Origin: Bacteroidota bacterium
GTDB taxonomy: Bacteria > Bacteroidota > Bacteroidia > Bacteroidales > JAAAOM01
Length of the DNA: 52,973 nt
Direction of reading: 5' to 3'
NCBI GenBank assembly: GCA_009908855.1
Contig: JAAAOM010000011.1
Coordinates: forward strand, 1-52,973
The notes under the pieces were generated by a model that was not told where the DNA came from, made no database searches, and saw only the letters and a program-made list of their open reading frames with translations. Shown here piece after piece: positions 27,556 to 36,362 of this stretch (the stretch's first letter is position 1; every line of letters starts with the position of its first letter). The translations under genes were made by a program, and so were the position numbers.

Positions 27556-28494
27556 TTGGTGAAAAGGGGGAAGCAATACATTTTTGATCCGGACAATCTT
27601 ACATTTGAAGAGAAGAAAAAATTTTCTTTTTCATTTCTGTTTAAACTCATATTTATAATTGGCTTATCAATTTCCTTATCATTCTGGTCGTTTGATTTTA
27701 TTAATTCGCCCGAGTTGATTTTCCTTGAAAAAAAGCGCGATAAAATTATCGCTCAGTTCCTGGCTAAAAATGATTCCCTGATGAATTATAAAAATCACCT
27801 GGCTTTAATTCAGCAGCGTGATGAAGAAATATACAGGCCATACCTGGAGAAAAAATCCATGCCTATGTCAATGCGCATAGCGGGAACCGGAGGAAGTGAA
27901 GAGGATTATGATGACGTAACATTTCTGGGGAACGGTGTGGTGGCCAATATTTTAAGTGAAGTAAATGGCCTGAGCAATCAGTTGAGTATTCAGGAAAAAT
28001 CGCATCACGAGATATTAAATGCGCTGGAAGATAAGAAGGAATTGCAACTGAGCATGCCTGCCATACAGCCTGTATCGGTGAATGACCTTATTAGTATTTC
28101 ATCTCATTTTGGAGTCCGTTATCATCCTATTCATGGTAAATTTTTGATGCATGACGGAACCGATTTTACCGGTGATATAGGAACACCAATCTATGCCACT
28201 GGTAAAGGTAAGGTCGTAGAAGTCAAACATGCTGTCACAGGTTATGGAAATGAAGTTATGATCGACCATGGATTTGGTTTCAAAACCCGATATGCGCATT
28301 TACATGAAATATTGGTGGAGGAAGGACAATTGGTAAACCGTGGCGACCTGATTGCCAAACTGGGTAATACAGGAAATTCTACCGGGCCTCATTTGCATTA
28401 TGAAGTCATATTGAATAATAAAAATGTTGATCCGATAAACTATTTTTACGATAATTTAAGTAATTTAGAATACGAAAAAATTACAAAAAAGTGA
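27556..28494 (+). CDS. M23 family metallopeptidase, first of a tandem pair
   Basis: The 312-residue protein has a cytosolic tail, one membrane helix (about 27-47), a coiled-coil stretch and a C-terminal LytM/M23 domain. The zinc site is complete: His199 and Asp203 (HDGTD) and His279/His281 (PHLHYE). It probably cuts peptidoglycan cross-links in the periplasm or activates another hydrolase. There is no ATG near the 5' end; TTG 27556 or GTG 27559 are the candidates and differ by one codon. The neighbour at 28561 is a paralogue of the same build. Confidence 0.92.
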   Translation: MVKRGKQYIFDPDNLTFEEKKKFSFSFLFKLIFIIGLSISLSFWSFDFINSPELIFLEKKRDKIIAQFLAKNDSLMNYKNHLALIQQRDEEIYRPYLEKKSMPMSMRIAGTGGSEEDYDDVTFLGNGVVANILSEVNGLSNQLSIQEKSHHEILNALEDKKELQLSMPAIQPVSVNDLISISSHFGVRYHPIHGKFLMHDGTDFTGDIGTPIYATGKGKVVEVKHAVTGYGNEVMIDHGFGFKTRYAHLHEILVEEGQLVNRGDLIAKLGNTGNSTGPHLHYEVILNNKNVDPINYFYDNLSNLEYEKITKK

Positions 28495-28560
28495 AAATTA
28501 GTAAAACCACACGATGTATTATTCGTATAATTGTTTAGAAATAAAAGTGTTGAAGAAGTT

Positions 28561-29532
28561 ATGCCCAAAGTAAAATATAAATTTAATCCCGAATCACTAA
28601 GTTATAACAAGATTGAATTATCTCCTAAGCAACGGTTATTCAGGTCGTTAACATATATAATTGCCAGTGTTTTTGTTGCCATGCTGTTAAATTTTGCGTA
28701 TGGATTGTTTTTTGACACGCCGAAGGAAAAAGGTCTAAAAAGAGAGATAAATGAGCTATTGGCACAATATGATATTTTAAATAAGCGACTGGCACAGTTG
28801 GAAATTGTGTTGGATGATATGCAGCAGCGCGATGATAATATTTACCGCACTATTTTTTCTGCCGAGCCTATACCTAAATCATTACGAGACGCGGGTTTTG
28901 GAGGTTCAAACCGATATGCAGAACTCGAATCAATGGATAATTCCGATATCGTTGTGAACACGGCCACACGACTTGATAAAATAACCAAACAGGTATATGT
29001 TCAGTCCATTTCCTATGATGAGATCGTTGATCTGGCTGAGAATAAAGAAAAACTTTTGAAGTCCGTACCTGCTATTCAACCTGTATCCAACTCCGATTTA
29101 CGACGTACTGCCTCAGGATGGGGCTATCGGCTGCATCCCATTTATAAGATTCGTAAATTCCATTACGGAATGGACTTTACCGCGCCTACCGGAACGGAAA
29201 TTTATGCCACCGGCGATGGGGTGATTAAAGATACCGATCGCTCAAAAAGAGGATATGGCAACAAAGTTGTAATTGATCACGGATATGGCTATCAGTCATT
29301 GTATGCGCACATGCAAGATTTTAACGTTAGACAGGGACAGAAGGTAAAACGCGGCGATGTGATCGGTTATGTCGGAAATACCGGCCTGTCAACTGCACCT
29401 CACCTGCATTACGAAGTTATTGTAAATGGAAAGAAAGTAAATCCGGTTAACTATTATTTCAACGATCTTTCACCGGCTGAATTTGATCGTATGATTGAAC
29501 TTTCAAATAAAGCAGGCCAATCTTTTGATTAA
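28561..29532 (+). CDS. M23 family metallopeptidase, second of a tandem pair
   Basis: From ATG 28561 the product is 323 residues, starting MPKVKYKFNPESLSYNK. A TTG ten codons upstream is less likely. One membrane helix (about 33-52) is followed by a coiled coil and the M23 domain with His201, Asp205 (HYGMD), His281 and His283 (PHLHYE). It shares the domain order of the preceding protein, including a near-identical SVPAIQPVSNSDL/SMPAIQPVSVNDL hinge before the catalytic domain, so the pair arose by tandem duplication. Both zinc sites are intact. It lies 66 bases after the first gene and 49 before the propeller gene. Confidence 0.93.
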   Translation: MPKVKYKFNPESLSYNKIELSPKQRLFRSLTYIIASVFVAMLLNFAYGLFFDTPKEKGLKREINELLAQYDILNKRLAQLEIVLDDMQQRDDNIYRTIFSAEPIPKSLRDAGFGGSNRYAELESMDNSDIVVNTATRLDKITKQVYVQSISYDEIVDLAENKEKLLKSVPAIQPVSNSDLRRTASGWGYRLHPIYKIRKFHYGMDFTAPTGTEIYATGDGVIKDTDRSKRGYGNKVVIDHGYGYQSLYAHMQDFNVRQGQKVKRGDVIGYVGNTGLSTAPHLHYEVIVNGKKVNPVNYYFNDLSPAEFDRMIELSNKAGQSFD

Positions 29533-29581
29533 TGCTTACGAATTACTAAATTTAGTTTGGTTAATGTATAACAACTAATAA

Positions 29582-31069
29582 ATGATTCGTAAAAAGTATC
29601 TGTATCCGGCAACAGGATTAGGACTAATCCTGTTATTAATAAGCAGTTTTGACATTCCTGCTCCCGAATCCGGTGACCCGAGACATGCCGGGCAAAATAA
29701 TGTAGAAGTTATTATACCCTCATTTTTAGGAGGTGAACAACGGAATTATTACGGGAATGAAGCTCCTGACAAACTCAATGTAGTTTGGAGAAGGTACCTG
29801 GGGAAAGGAGAAACCATTATTTCCCGTTCGTTGGGCTCGCGAATATGGGCTGGAGCCGGATTTACCGGCCAACCGCTACTGGTCAATGAAAATGGCAAAC
29901 TGTATATAATTCAGGGAGCCTATGACCATCATTTGAAAAAAATGGATGCCCAATCGGGTAAAATAGTCTGGCAATACAAATTTGATGACGTTGTAAAAGG
30001 AACCGGTACAATCTGGGTAAATGATGATGCAGAAGAACAAAAAAATAAAATTGTTATATTGCAGGGAAGCCGTTTAGGCATTGGCAATTACCTTGATTCA
30101 AAATACATACCCAGTTTTCGGGCCATATCCTATTATACAGGAGAAGAACTTTGGCGTTTAAACGTTAAATGGACCGATAGCTACTCAAGAGATGTTGACG
30201 GGTCAGCGCTGGTAGTAAATGATACGGGTTATATCGGATTGGAGAACTCTTTGTTCACGGTGTTTGACCCCGACTACAGAAATGCTACATTTCGTCAGAA
30301 CATGATTCAACCCCAAATTTTTAAAGAATTAAAGCTTTATAAACCCGAGGATGTAGAAGCTCACAACCATAATGTGGTAACCGAATGTTCTCCAACCCTT
30401 ATGGACCGCATGATATATATACCCTCTGGTTCCGGAAGGGTATGGGGTTACGATATGGACAAGCAGGAGCTAACCTGGGAATTCTATATCGGTTCCGATA
30501 TAGATGGCAGTGCTCCGCTAACGAATGATAAATGCATACTTGTTTCCGTTGAAAAACAGTACATTGAAGGGCAGGGGGGTGTATTTAAACTAAACCCAAA
30601 GGTACAACCCCAAGAGGCAGCACTTTGGTATTTCCCGACACAAAACAATGAATATAGCAGTTGGGAAGGCGGTATCGTGGGGTCACCCTGTGTAAACGAT
30701 CGATATCCGCAAAGTAAATGGGGTAAATTGGCAGCTTTTGTTGGCATCGATGGCTATTTATATGTTGTACGGCATGATAAATTTGAAGAAGGCGCCATGG
30801 TGTTAGGTCCTGATAATGACACTTATTATAAAACACCTGAACTCATATTTAAGCGATATGTCGGGCCATCCATTTCAACCCCCATTTTTGTTAAAAATAA
30901 ATTAGTGGTTGGTACATACAACGGACTTCACCTGTTTTCCTACGATGAAGAATTAAATTTTATTTTGAATGACAAAATTGAAGCTCCTTTTGAGGCTACA
31001 CCTGTAGCACACAACGGAAAAATATATATCGCCAGTCGAAATGGTTATTTTTATTGTTTAGGTGATTAA
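29582..31069 (+). CDS. exported PQQ-type beta-propeller protein
   Basis: The 495-residue protein has an N-terminal signal or anchor (about 8-23) without a lipobox cysteine. The rest is repeated beta blades typical of PQQ-like propellers: MDAQSGKIVWQY, YYTGEELWRLN, YDMDKQELTWEFY and the C-terminal GKIYIASRNGYFYCL. It lacks PQQ-ligand residues I could verify, so a scaffold or binding role like BamB is as likely as an enzyme. It sits between the M23 pair and merR on the same strand, with gaps of 49 and 78 bases. A role in envelope assembly is inference. Confidence 0.8.
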   Translation: MIRKKYLYPATGLGLILLLISSFDIPAPESGDPRHAGQNNVEVIIPSFLGGEQRNYYGNEAPDKLNVVWRRYLGKGETIISRSLGSRIWAGAGFTGQPLLVNENGKLYIIQGAYDHHLKKMDAQSGKIVWQYKFDDVVKGTGTIWVNDDAEEQKNKIVILQGSRLGIGNYLDSKYIPSFRAISYYTGEELWRLNVKWTDSYSRDVDGSALVVNDTGYIGLENSLFTVFDPDYRNATFRQNMIQPQIFKELKLYKPEDVEAHNHNVVTECSPTLMDRMIYIPSGSGRVWGYDMDKQELTWEFYIGSDIDGSAPLTNDKCILVSVEKQYIEGQGGVFKLNPKVQPQEAALWYFPTQNNEYSSWEGGIVGSPCVNDRYPQSKWGKLAAFVGIDGYLYVVRHDKFEEGAMVLGPDNDTYYKTPELIFKRYVGPSISTPIFVKNKLVVGTYNGLHLFSYDEELNFILNDKIEAPFEATPVAHNGKIYIASRNGYFYCLGD

Positions 31070-31147
31070 AACTAAATTGTTGATTTTATATTGTTTATTT
31101 TATAATTTGGCTTCCTCATCGAATTGAGACGAAGGAGTTGAGAACAA

Positions 31148-31483
31148 ATGCCATATAAAGAAAAAAAAGTAGAGAAATTATATTATTCCATTGGAGAAGT
31201 CTCTGAAATGTTTCAGGTTAATACCTCGCTCATTCGTTTCTGGGAAAAGGAATTCGATATTATTAAACCCAGGAAGAATAAAAAGGGCAATCGGTTTTTC
31301 ACCAAACAGGATATTGATAATCTTCAGATTATTTATCACCTGGTAAAGGAAAGGGGAATGACCCTGAAAGGTGCCAAAATGAAACTGAAAGAGAACAGGG
31401 AAGACACCATCAACAATGTGGAAATAGTTAAATCGCTGGAGCAAATCAAAAGCATGCTTCTTGATATCAAAAAACAATTGTAA
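31148..31483 (+). CDS. MerR family transcriptional regulator
   Basis: This 111-residue protein has an N-terminal MerR helix-turn-helix (YYSIGEVSEMFQVNTSLIRF, about 11-30), followed by the wing and the conserved RFFTKQDIDNLQIIYHLVKE. A short coiled coil replaces any effector-binding domain, and there are no metal-site cysteines. It therefore probably responds to its own level or a partner protein rather than to a metal. It lies 11 bases before the Nif3-like gene. Targets are unknown. Confidence 0.9.
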   Translation: MPYKEKKVEKLYYSIGEVSEMFQVNTSLIRFWEKEFDIIKPRKNKKGNRFFTKQDIDNLQIIYHLVKERGMTLKGAKMKLKENREDTINNVEIVKSLEQIKSMLLDIKKQL

Positions 31484-31494
31484 ACCATTCTTTT

Positions 31495-32589
31495 ATGACC
31501 ATCAAACAAATAGTGGATGCCATTGATGCATTCGCCCCGTCCGTATATCAGGAAAGTTACGATAATGCCGGGCTACTGGTTGGTAATCCACACCAGGAGG
31601 CAAAGGCCGCATTGTTGTGTTTGGATGTTACGGAGGACGTATTAGACGAGGCCATTAAAAAAAAATGCAACCTGGTGATTTCGCATCATCCGGTTATTTT
31701 TGGCGGATTAAAAAAATTAACCGGTAAAACATATATTGAGCGGGTGGTGATGAAAGCCATCCAACATAACATTGCCTTATATGCAGCCCATACCAATATT
31801 GATACCGTTGCAAGGGGTGTTAACCACAGGATTTCAGAAAAAATCGGGTTGATACACACCTCGGTATTGCAACCCAGGCCAAACGAATTAAAAAAACTGG
31901 TGTTTTTTGTACCCGATGATTATGCCGATCAGGTGCGAGCAGCCATTTTTGAGGCCGGTGCCGGCGTTATTGGCGAATACGACAGTTGCAGTTTCAATCT
32001 CACCGGTTTCGGAACCTTTAAAGGTTCCGATAATACCAACCCTTTCGTTGGTGAAAAAGGAAAAATTCATCAGGAGTCGGAAACCAGGGTTGAGACTATA
32101 TTTCCCAATGCGATTAAAAATCAGGTGCTGAACGCCTTGTTTCAGGCTCATCCGTATGAAGAGGTAGCTTATGATGTGTATCCGCTTGACAACGAATACA
32201 ACCAGGTGGGCATGGGTATGATTGGTGAGCTGGAGAATCCTGTTGAGGAAAAGGATTTTCTTACAAAATTGAAACAGATATTTCAATGCGGTTCCATAAG
32301 GCATACGAAATTAATTGGGAAGCCGGTAAGTAAAGTTGCCGTTTGTGGTGGAAGTGGCAGCTTTTTATTAAATACTGCCATCAGACAAAAGGCAGATGTT
32401 TTTGTATCGGCAGATTTTAAGTATCATCAGTTCTTTGACGCTGAAAATCAGCTTGTAATTGCTGATATTGGTCATTATGAAAGCGAACAGTATACTTTAG
32501 AACTTTTTAATGAAGTTGTTACAAAAAATTTCCCTAAATTTGCCGTTCATTTAACCGAAGTGAATACGAATCCAATTAATTATTTTTAG
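31495..32589 (+). CDS. Nif3-like dinuclear metal-binding protein
   Basis: The 364-residue protein is the long Nif3/YbgI form: N-terminal and C-terminal NIF3 halves (YDNAGLLVGNP, ISHHPVIFGG, AAHTNIDT; later ADIGHYESEQ) around an inserted PII-like domain (about 130-235, KLVFFVPDDYADQVRAAIFE). Metal ligands are the histidines of SHHP and AHTNID plus the C-terminal His-x-x-x-Glu. The family forms hexameric rings, with cyclohydrolase-like or unknown activity. It is followed two bases later by the zinc-ribbon gene, so the two are co-transcribed. Confidence 0.93.
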   Translation: MTIKQIVDAIDAFAPSVYQESYDNAGLLVGNPHQEAKAALLCLDVTEDVLDEAIKKKCNLVISHHPVIFGGLKKLTGKTYIERVVMKAIQHNIALYAAHTNIDTVARGVNHRISEKIGLIHTSVLQPRPNELKKLVFFVPDDYADQVRAAIFEAGAGVIGEYDSCSFNLTGFGTFKGSDNTNPFVGEKGKIHQESETRVETIFPNAIKNQVLNALFQAHPYEEVAYDVYPLDNEYNQVGMGMIGELENPVEEKDFLTKLKQIFQCGSIRHTKLIGKPVSKVAVCGGSGSFLLNTAIRQKADVFVSADFKYHQFFDAENQLVIADIGHYESEQYTLELFNEVVTKNFPKFAVHLTEVNTNPINYF

Positions 32590-32591
32590 CT

Positions 32592-33356
32592 ATGGCTGAA
32601 ACAAAACAACAAGTAGAGCAAGCAGAAGTTTCGGTAGAGGAAAAACTGAAAGCATTATACAGTCTGCAGAAAGTAGACTCAGAGGTAGATAAAATCAAAA
32701 CACTCCGTGGTGAATTACCGCTTGAAGTGCAGGATTTGGAAGATGAAATAGCCGGACTGGAAACACGCATATCTAAATACCAGGACGAAATAAAGGAACT
32801 TGAAACAGCCATCTCTAATAAAAAAAATGAAATTGTAGATGCAGAGAACCTGATCAAAAAATACAAGGAGCAGCAGAATAATGTAAGGAATAACCGTGAG
32901 TTTGATTCATTATCGAAAGAAATAGAATTCCAGACACTTGAAATTCAGCTTTGTGAAAAACGTATCAAAGAGTTCACCCAACAGGTTGAAGACAAAAAGG
33001 AAACCATTGATTCGTCCAACAAATTGTTGGAGGAGAGACAGGGAGACCTTAATTCCAAAAAGAGTGAACTGGATGAAATCGTAAACGATACCCAAAAAGA
33101 AGAAGAGGAATTAAATCACAAATCAAAGGAAATCCTTAATAGTGTAGAAGATCGATTGGCAACAGCTTACAAGAAAATCAGAAAAAATGCCCGCAATGGC
33201 CTGGCCGTTGTTTCAGTTGAACGCGATGCCTGCGGAGGTTGTTTTAATAAAATCCCTCCTCAACGCCAATTGGATATTAAATCCCGTAAAAAAATTATTG
33301 TTTGTGAATACTGCGGAAGAATTTTGGTTGATCCCGAGTTAAGTGAAGAGGTTTAA
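32592..33356 (+). CDS. C4 zinc-ribbon coiled-coil protein
   Basis: The 254-residue protein has a long coiled coil (about 10-190, Glu/Lys rich) and a C-terminal zinc ribbon with CGGC and CEYC motifs (ACGGCFNKIPPQ ... IVCEYCGRIL). It has no signal peptide. Proteins of this type are commonly encoded next to Nif3-like proteins. They have been proposed to act in translation or nucleic-acid binding, but the role is not settled. The gene ends the run and is followed by a terminator at 33404-33426. Confidence 0.9.
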   Translation: MAETKQQVEQAEVSVEEKLKALYSLQKVDSEVDKIKTLRGELPLEVQDLEDEIAGLETRISKYQDEIKELETAISNKKNEIVDAENLIKKYKEQQNNVRNNREFDSLSKEIEFQTLEIQLCEKRIKEFTQQVEDKKETIDSSNKLLEERQGDLNSKKSELDEIVNDTQKEEEELNHKSKEILNSVEDRLATAYKKIRKNARNGLAVVSVERDACGGCFNKIPPQRQLDIKSRKKIIVCEYCGRILVDPELSEEV

Positions 33357-33403
33357 CCATTTCATCGGATAGGTATATTGTCAATAAAATATTAAATTTA
33401 AAG

Positions 33404-33426
33404 AACTGGTATAAACCAGTTTTTTT
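33404..33426 (+). terminator. intrinsic terminator after the zinc-ribbon gene
   Basis: Stem AACTGGT (33404-33410), loop ATAA and arm ACCAGTT (33415-33421), followed by five more T. It ends right at the ATG of the TPR gene (33427), so that gene's transcript must begin inside or beyond the hairpin, or arise from read-through. Confidence 0.75.
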
Positions 33427-34854
33427 ATGCGATTAATCCTGTCCATCCAATTATTTTTGCTGGGGGTAGCCCAAACCGGATACGGGCAATCTATACCACC
33501 CGGTATTTTCCATGTTTGCCAGCTTCAGTTTAGTGAGGCCATAAATACCCTGGAAGCTGATGAATTAGCGAATTACACATCTGTCAAATACCTTTCTTAT
33601 GCTTACACCGGGTATTGCCTGGTTCATTTCAACGAAGCTACCTATCATCAATTCGCCAAAAGGCAAGATGCTTTACTCGATGGGGTGGACGAGCAATTGA
33701 AGAAAAATTCAGCTGATTTCTACTGTAGTAAACTGGATATTCATATACATCACTTATTTATCGATGCCTTGGCCAGGAATTATTTGGGTGTCTTGTCCCA
33801 TTTTACATGGTTTACCTATTATTTTGAGCGGGTCAATAACAAATTTCCCGCCGATCATCGTATTTTTAAATATGATGCATTTAAGTATTTCTTTTATGTG
33901 CTGTTATCCAATGAATTAGACGGTCATATTTTTGGTTTTACCGATTCTAAAGCGGATGCAAGGATTTTTCATTCGCTGATGGCTTATATGAATGAATCAT
34001 CCGCTTATGAAGAAAAAATGGAAGGGATGATTATCAGCCTAATGATGAAGTTATATGTAGATAATCAAGAAGTTACATTACATACAAAGGAAAACTACTT
34101 ACATTATCCCGTTGTCAGATTTTTTACGATGTTGGAATATCTAAATCAATATGAAAGCACGAAGGTAATAGCAATGATTGAAAAATTTGGCGATGAAAAC
34201 AATTCTCAATTTCCTTATTTCCAATATTTCTATGGACAGGCATTGCTGTTTCAATTAAGCCCGGGGTCGGTTAAGGTGTTAGAAGATTTCGTAACAAACA
34301 ATAAAAGCGAGTTGCTTCAACTGAGCGGTTTGAATCAACTAAACCGGGCGTGTCTGATATTCGATAAACCCATGAAATACAAAAATTCTCCATTTATTCG
34401 TAAGGGTGCGGTATGGCTTGAGATCGATAAATATGCGAGACAGGAGCTGAATATTGGATACCAACACAAGGGATTATTATCAGCCCGGTTATTGTACGAC
34501 GGAGGATCATTAAAAAGCGCGCTGGAATATTTGAACGATTCGATCAATGCACATTTACTGGCCGACACCCTTAAACCCGAATATTATTATCGCCTGGGAA
34601 ATACGTTGTATGCACTGAAAAGATATGATGAGGCCACCGAAGCACTTACAAAAGTCATTTCATTGGATGAGATGAATAAGTCCGCCAGCTATTATGTTCC
34701 AAAATCGTGTTTAATGCTGGGAATGATATACCAGTTAAAAAATAATGTAAACGAGGCACATACATATTATTTAAGGGCTATTAATTATGACGATTATATC
34801 TATGAAAAATCAATAAAGAACGAAGCCGAAAACAGATTAAAAAATCTGCCATAA
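33427..34854 (+). CDS. secreted TPR-repeat protein of unknown function
   Basis: The 475-residue protein has a signal peptide (about 1-20, ending YGQ). Helical repeats follow, and two clear TPR motifs stand near the C-terminus (YYRLGNTLYALKRYDEATEA and MLGMIYQLKNNVNEAHTYY, about 385-460). I recognise no catalytic domain. TPR repeats usually mediate protein contact, here in the periplasm. The terminator of the preceding operon lies immediately upstream, and the decayed mobile island starts downstream. Its specific partner is unknown. Confidence 0.75.
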   Translation: MRLILSIQLFLLGVAQTGYGQSIPPGIFHVCQLQFSEAINTLEADELANYTSVKYLSYAYTGYCLVHFNEATYHQFAKRQDALLDGVDEQLKKNSADFYCSKLDIHIHHLFIDALARNYLGVLSHFTWFTYYFERVNNKFPADHRIFKYDAFKYFFYVLLSNELDGHIFGFTDSKADARIFHSLMAYMNESSAYEEKMEGMIISLMMKLYVDNQEVTLHTKENYLHYPVVRFFTMLEYLNQYESTKVIAMIEKFGDENNSQFPYFQYFYGQALLFQLSPGSVKVLEDFVTNNKSELLQLSGLNQLNRACLIFDKPMKYKNSPFIRKGAVWLEIDKYARQELNIGYQHKGLLSARLLYDGGSLKSALEYLNDSINAHLLADTLKPEYYYRLGNTLYALKRYDEATEALTKVISLDEMNKSASYYVPKSCLMLGMIYQLKNNVNEAHTYYLRAINYDDYIYEKSIKNEAENRLKNLP

Positions 34855-35149
34855 GTTAACCTGATAAAGAGATAACCTATTTGGTACTAATATGGGCCAG
34901 GATGTATGATCCCGGTTTAGGCCATTGGCAAGTTATTTACCCATTTACCGGAAAAACAGACAAAATCTTTCCCGACCTACGGTATGGAATGAATCATTTC
35001 TTTTAATTAAAAATACGGAAGAAAAACAGCGCACTGATACCGAGGTACCACCGGAACCGCCGAAAACCCAGCCTGTCACAAACAAATACAGAACCTCAGA
35101 AATAGCCTTTTGCACATGTTTATGGCAATACAAAAAAAATCCGGAAATC
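34855..35149. other. stretch without a recognised gene before the recombinase tail
   Basis: A frame open from 34925 runs through here into the recombinase tail. This part lacks recombinase motifs and does not look like a family member. It may be unrelated sequence joined to the tail by a deletion. Confidence 0.4.
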
Positions 35150-35332
35150 CTGTGTCCTGGACATATCTGCGTTATTGTGATAACCTACCGGCTTAAAAAT
35201 TACATTTTGAGGGAAGTCCGGTACATGGCCGGACACAAGTATGTAAGTTCCACCGAAAGATACCAGTTTAATAATTTGGATACGTTGCAAAAGAAAATAG
35301 AAACGTATCACCCATTAAATAGAACTATATGA
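35150..35332 (+). pseudogene. C-terminal remnant of a tyrosine recombinase/integrase
   Basis: The last about 60 codons read YRLKNYILREVRYMAGHKYV followed by SSTERYQFNN. This is the end of the catalytic domain of Bacteroidota tyrosine recombinases, with the GH motif and the catalytic tyrosine in STERY. The Arg-Lys-His part of the active site and the DNA-binding domain are absent. Only the 3' end survives, so it is inactive. It stands directly before two toxin-antitoxin modules, consistent with the remains of a mobile element. Confidence 0.7.
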
Positions 35333-35345
35333 GTAAATTAATCGT

Positions 35346-35353
35346 TAACTTTG
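35346..35353 (+). promoter_or_regulatory. -7 element of the first toxin-antitoxin module
   Basis: TAACTTTG within GAGTAAATTAATCGTTAACT lies 25 bases before the ATG at 35378. The same block, with few changes, precedes the second module at 36099-36119. Confidence 0.6.
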
Positions 35354-35377
35354 TAAAGGAACAAAAGCATTATCATT

Positions 35378-35641
35378 ATGAATACAGCAGAAATAAAACT
35401 AGACTTGTTCAGGAAGATAGATAGCCTGAAAGAATCCGATCTTGAGAAAGTCTATAATAAGTTTATTGCCCTATTAAGCACAACATCATACGAATTATCT
35501 AAGGCAGAGAAAGCCGCTATTGATGAAGCGTTGGAAGCGAGTAAAGAGGGACATACCTATACACGTGAAGAAGTGATGGAAGAAGCCAGGCAAAAATACC
35601 CAAACTTAAATTTTTTGAATGAGGAAAGTTCATTGGAATAA
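35378..35641 (+). CDS. antitoxin of a RelE/ParE-type toxin-antitoxin module
   Basis: The 87-residue acidic protein (MNTAEIKLDLFRKIDSLKES) resembles the small antitoxins that precede RelE/ParE toxins in Bacteroidota. It has an N-terminal helical part and a Glu/Lys-rich C-terminal part that would wrap the toxin. The ATG of the toxin frame lies inside its last codons, a 23-base overlap typical of such operons. The frame is intact although its toxin partner is broken. A TAnnTTTG element lies upstream, so it may still be expressed. Confidence 0.75.
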   Translation: MNTAEIKLDLFRKIDSLKESDLEKVYNKFIALLSTTSYELSKAEKAAIDEALEASKEGHTYTREEVMEEARQKYPNLNFLNEESSLE

Positions 35642-35912
35642 ACTTGCTCGCTACGACTACTATCAAAATATTGATTACTTACTTCATGAATGGTCCGAAA
35701 AGGATGCACAGGAATTTATTGATGAAGTTGACGAAATCGAATTTATACTAATACAAGGAAAAGTAGAGTTCCAGGATACAGCTGTTTGTGATGTTAAACG
35801 TTGCGTTATCTGTAAGCAAATAACCTTGTTTTATTAGGTGATCGACAAATATAATGTTGAATTATTACGTTTTTGGAATAACTATCAGGATACCGAAAGA
35901 CTTCAGTGGTAA
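35619..35912 (+). pseudogene. RelE/ParE-type toxin interrupted by an in-frame TAG
   Basis: ATG 35619 opens a toxin-like frame (MRKVHWNKLARYDYYQNIDY) that stops at TAG 35835-35837 after CKQITLFY. Reading through, the same frame continues VIDKYNVELLRFWNNYQDTE to TAA 35910-35912. That is the expected C-terminus of this family: an Arg normally follows FY, and the FWNNYQDP motif ends the protein. There is no shift in frame, so one codon change restores a 97-residue toxin. The truncated form (72 residues) lacks the last strands and is probably inactive. Confidence 0.8.
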
Positions 35913-36096
35913 ACCCACGGCCACCCCGATGCCATCCCTTCTACAGCAGTTTTTTGTCATGCCTTTTGCAGGTAGGCCACAGGCATCGCGCACAGCAAGA
36001 AGATATGCCAAAAAACCTGCAGCCCCAAGCAAAGCAAACTGGCACATATCATCCCTTGGGCTCTTTAGCGAAGTTGGCCTTTAAATAAAACCAAAA
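35913..36096. other. GC-richer stretch between the two toxin-antitoxin modules
   Basis: About 180 bases here are richer in G and C than the AT-rich neighbours. Three short frames cross it but none looks like a protein family. It may be a remnant of the mobile element or a recombination site; I see no attC-like consensus. Confidence 0.35.
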
Positions 36097-36111
36097 TTGA
36101 GTATTAATCGT

Positions 36112-36119
36112 TAAATTTG
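36112..36119 (+). promoter_or_regulatory. -7 element of the second toxin-antitoxin module
   Basis: TAAATTTG in the block GAGTATTAATCGTTAAATTT, 19 bases before the ATG at 36138, closely resembles the block ahead of the first module. Confidence 0.6.
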
Positions 36120-36137
36120 TAGTAACATTTAGAAATT

Positions 36138-36359
36138 ATGAACACTGTTGAAAAGAGTGATTACATCCATAATTATTTACATCGTGTTGATGATAATAAT
36201 ATAGATGAGATGTTTAAACGTATCAAAGCCTTAGTTGAAAAGGATATTACATTAACACAAGCCCAAGAAGAAGAAATAGAATATAGGGTTAAGCGCCATA
36301 AAGATGGTGAATCAAAGTCATATTCCTCGTATGAGGTTAAAAATAGGGCAATGTCCTAA
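36138..36359 (+). CDS. second RelE/ParE-type antitoxin
   Basis: The 73-residue acidic protein (MNTVEKSDYIHNYLHRVDDN) shares only its first residues and general design with the upstream antitoxin. It contains a Glu-rich centre (LTQAQEEEIEYRVKRHKDGE). Its toxin frame begins four bases after the stop and is cut to 16 codons. The upstream promoter-like block is shared with the first module, suggesting both came from the same kind of cassette. Antitoxin identity rests on size, charge and the toxin stub, not on a domain match. Confidence 0.65.
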   Translation: MNTVEKSDYIHNYLHRVDDNNIDEMFKRIKALVEKDITLTQAQEEEIEYRVKRHKDGESKSYSSYEVKNRAMS

Positions 36360-36362
36360 ATA

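Noticed and set aside
35854..36088. Short proteins encoded in the GC-richer stretch
   Set aside because: The frames on both strands have no family resemblance, and one overlaps the read-through tail of the broken toxin.
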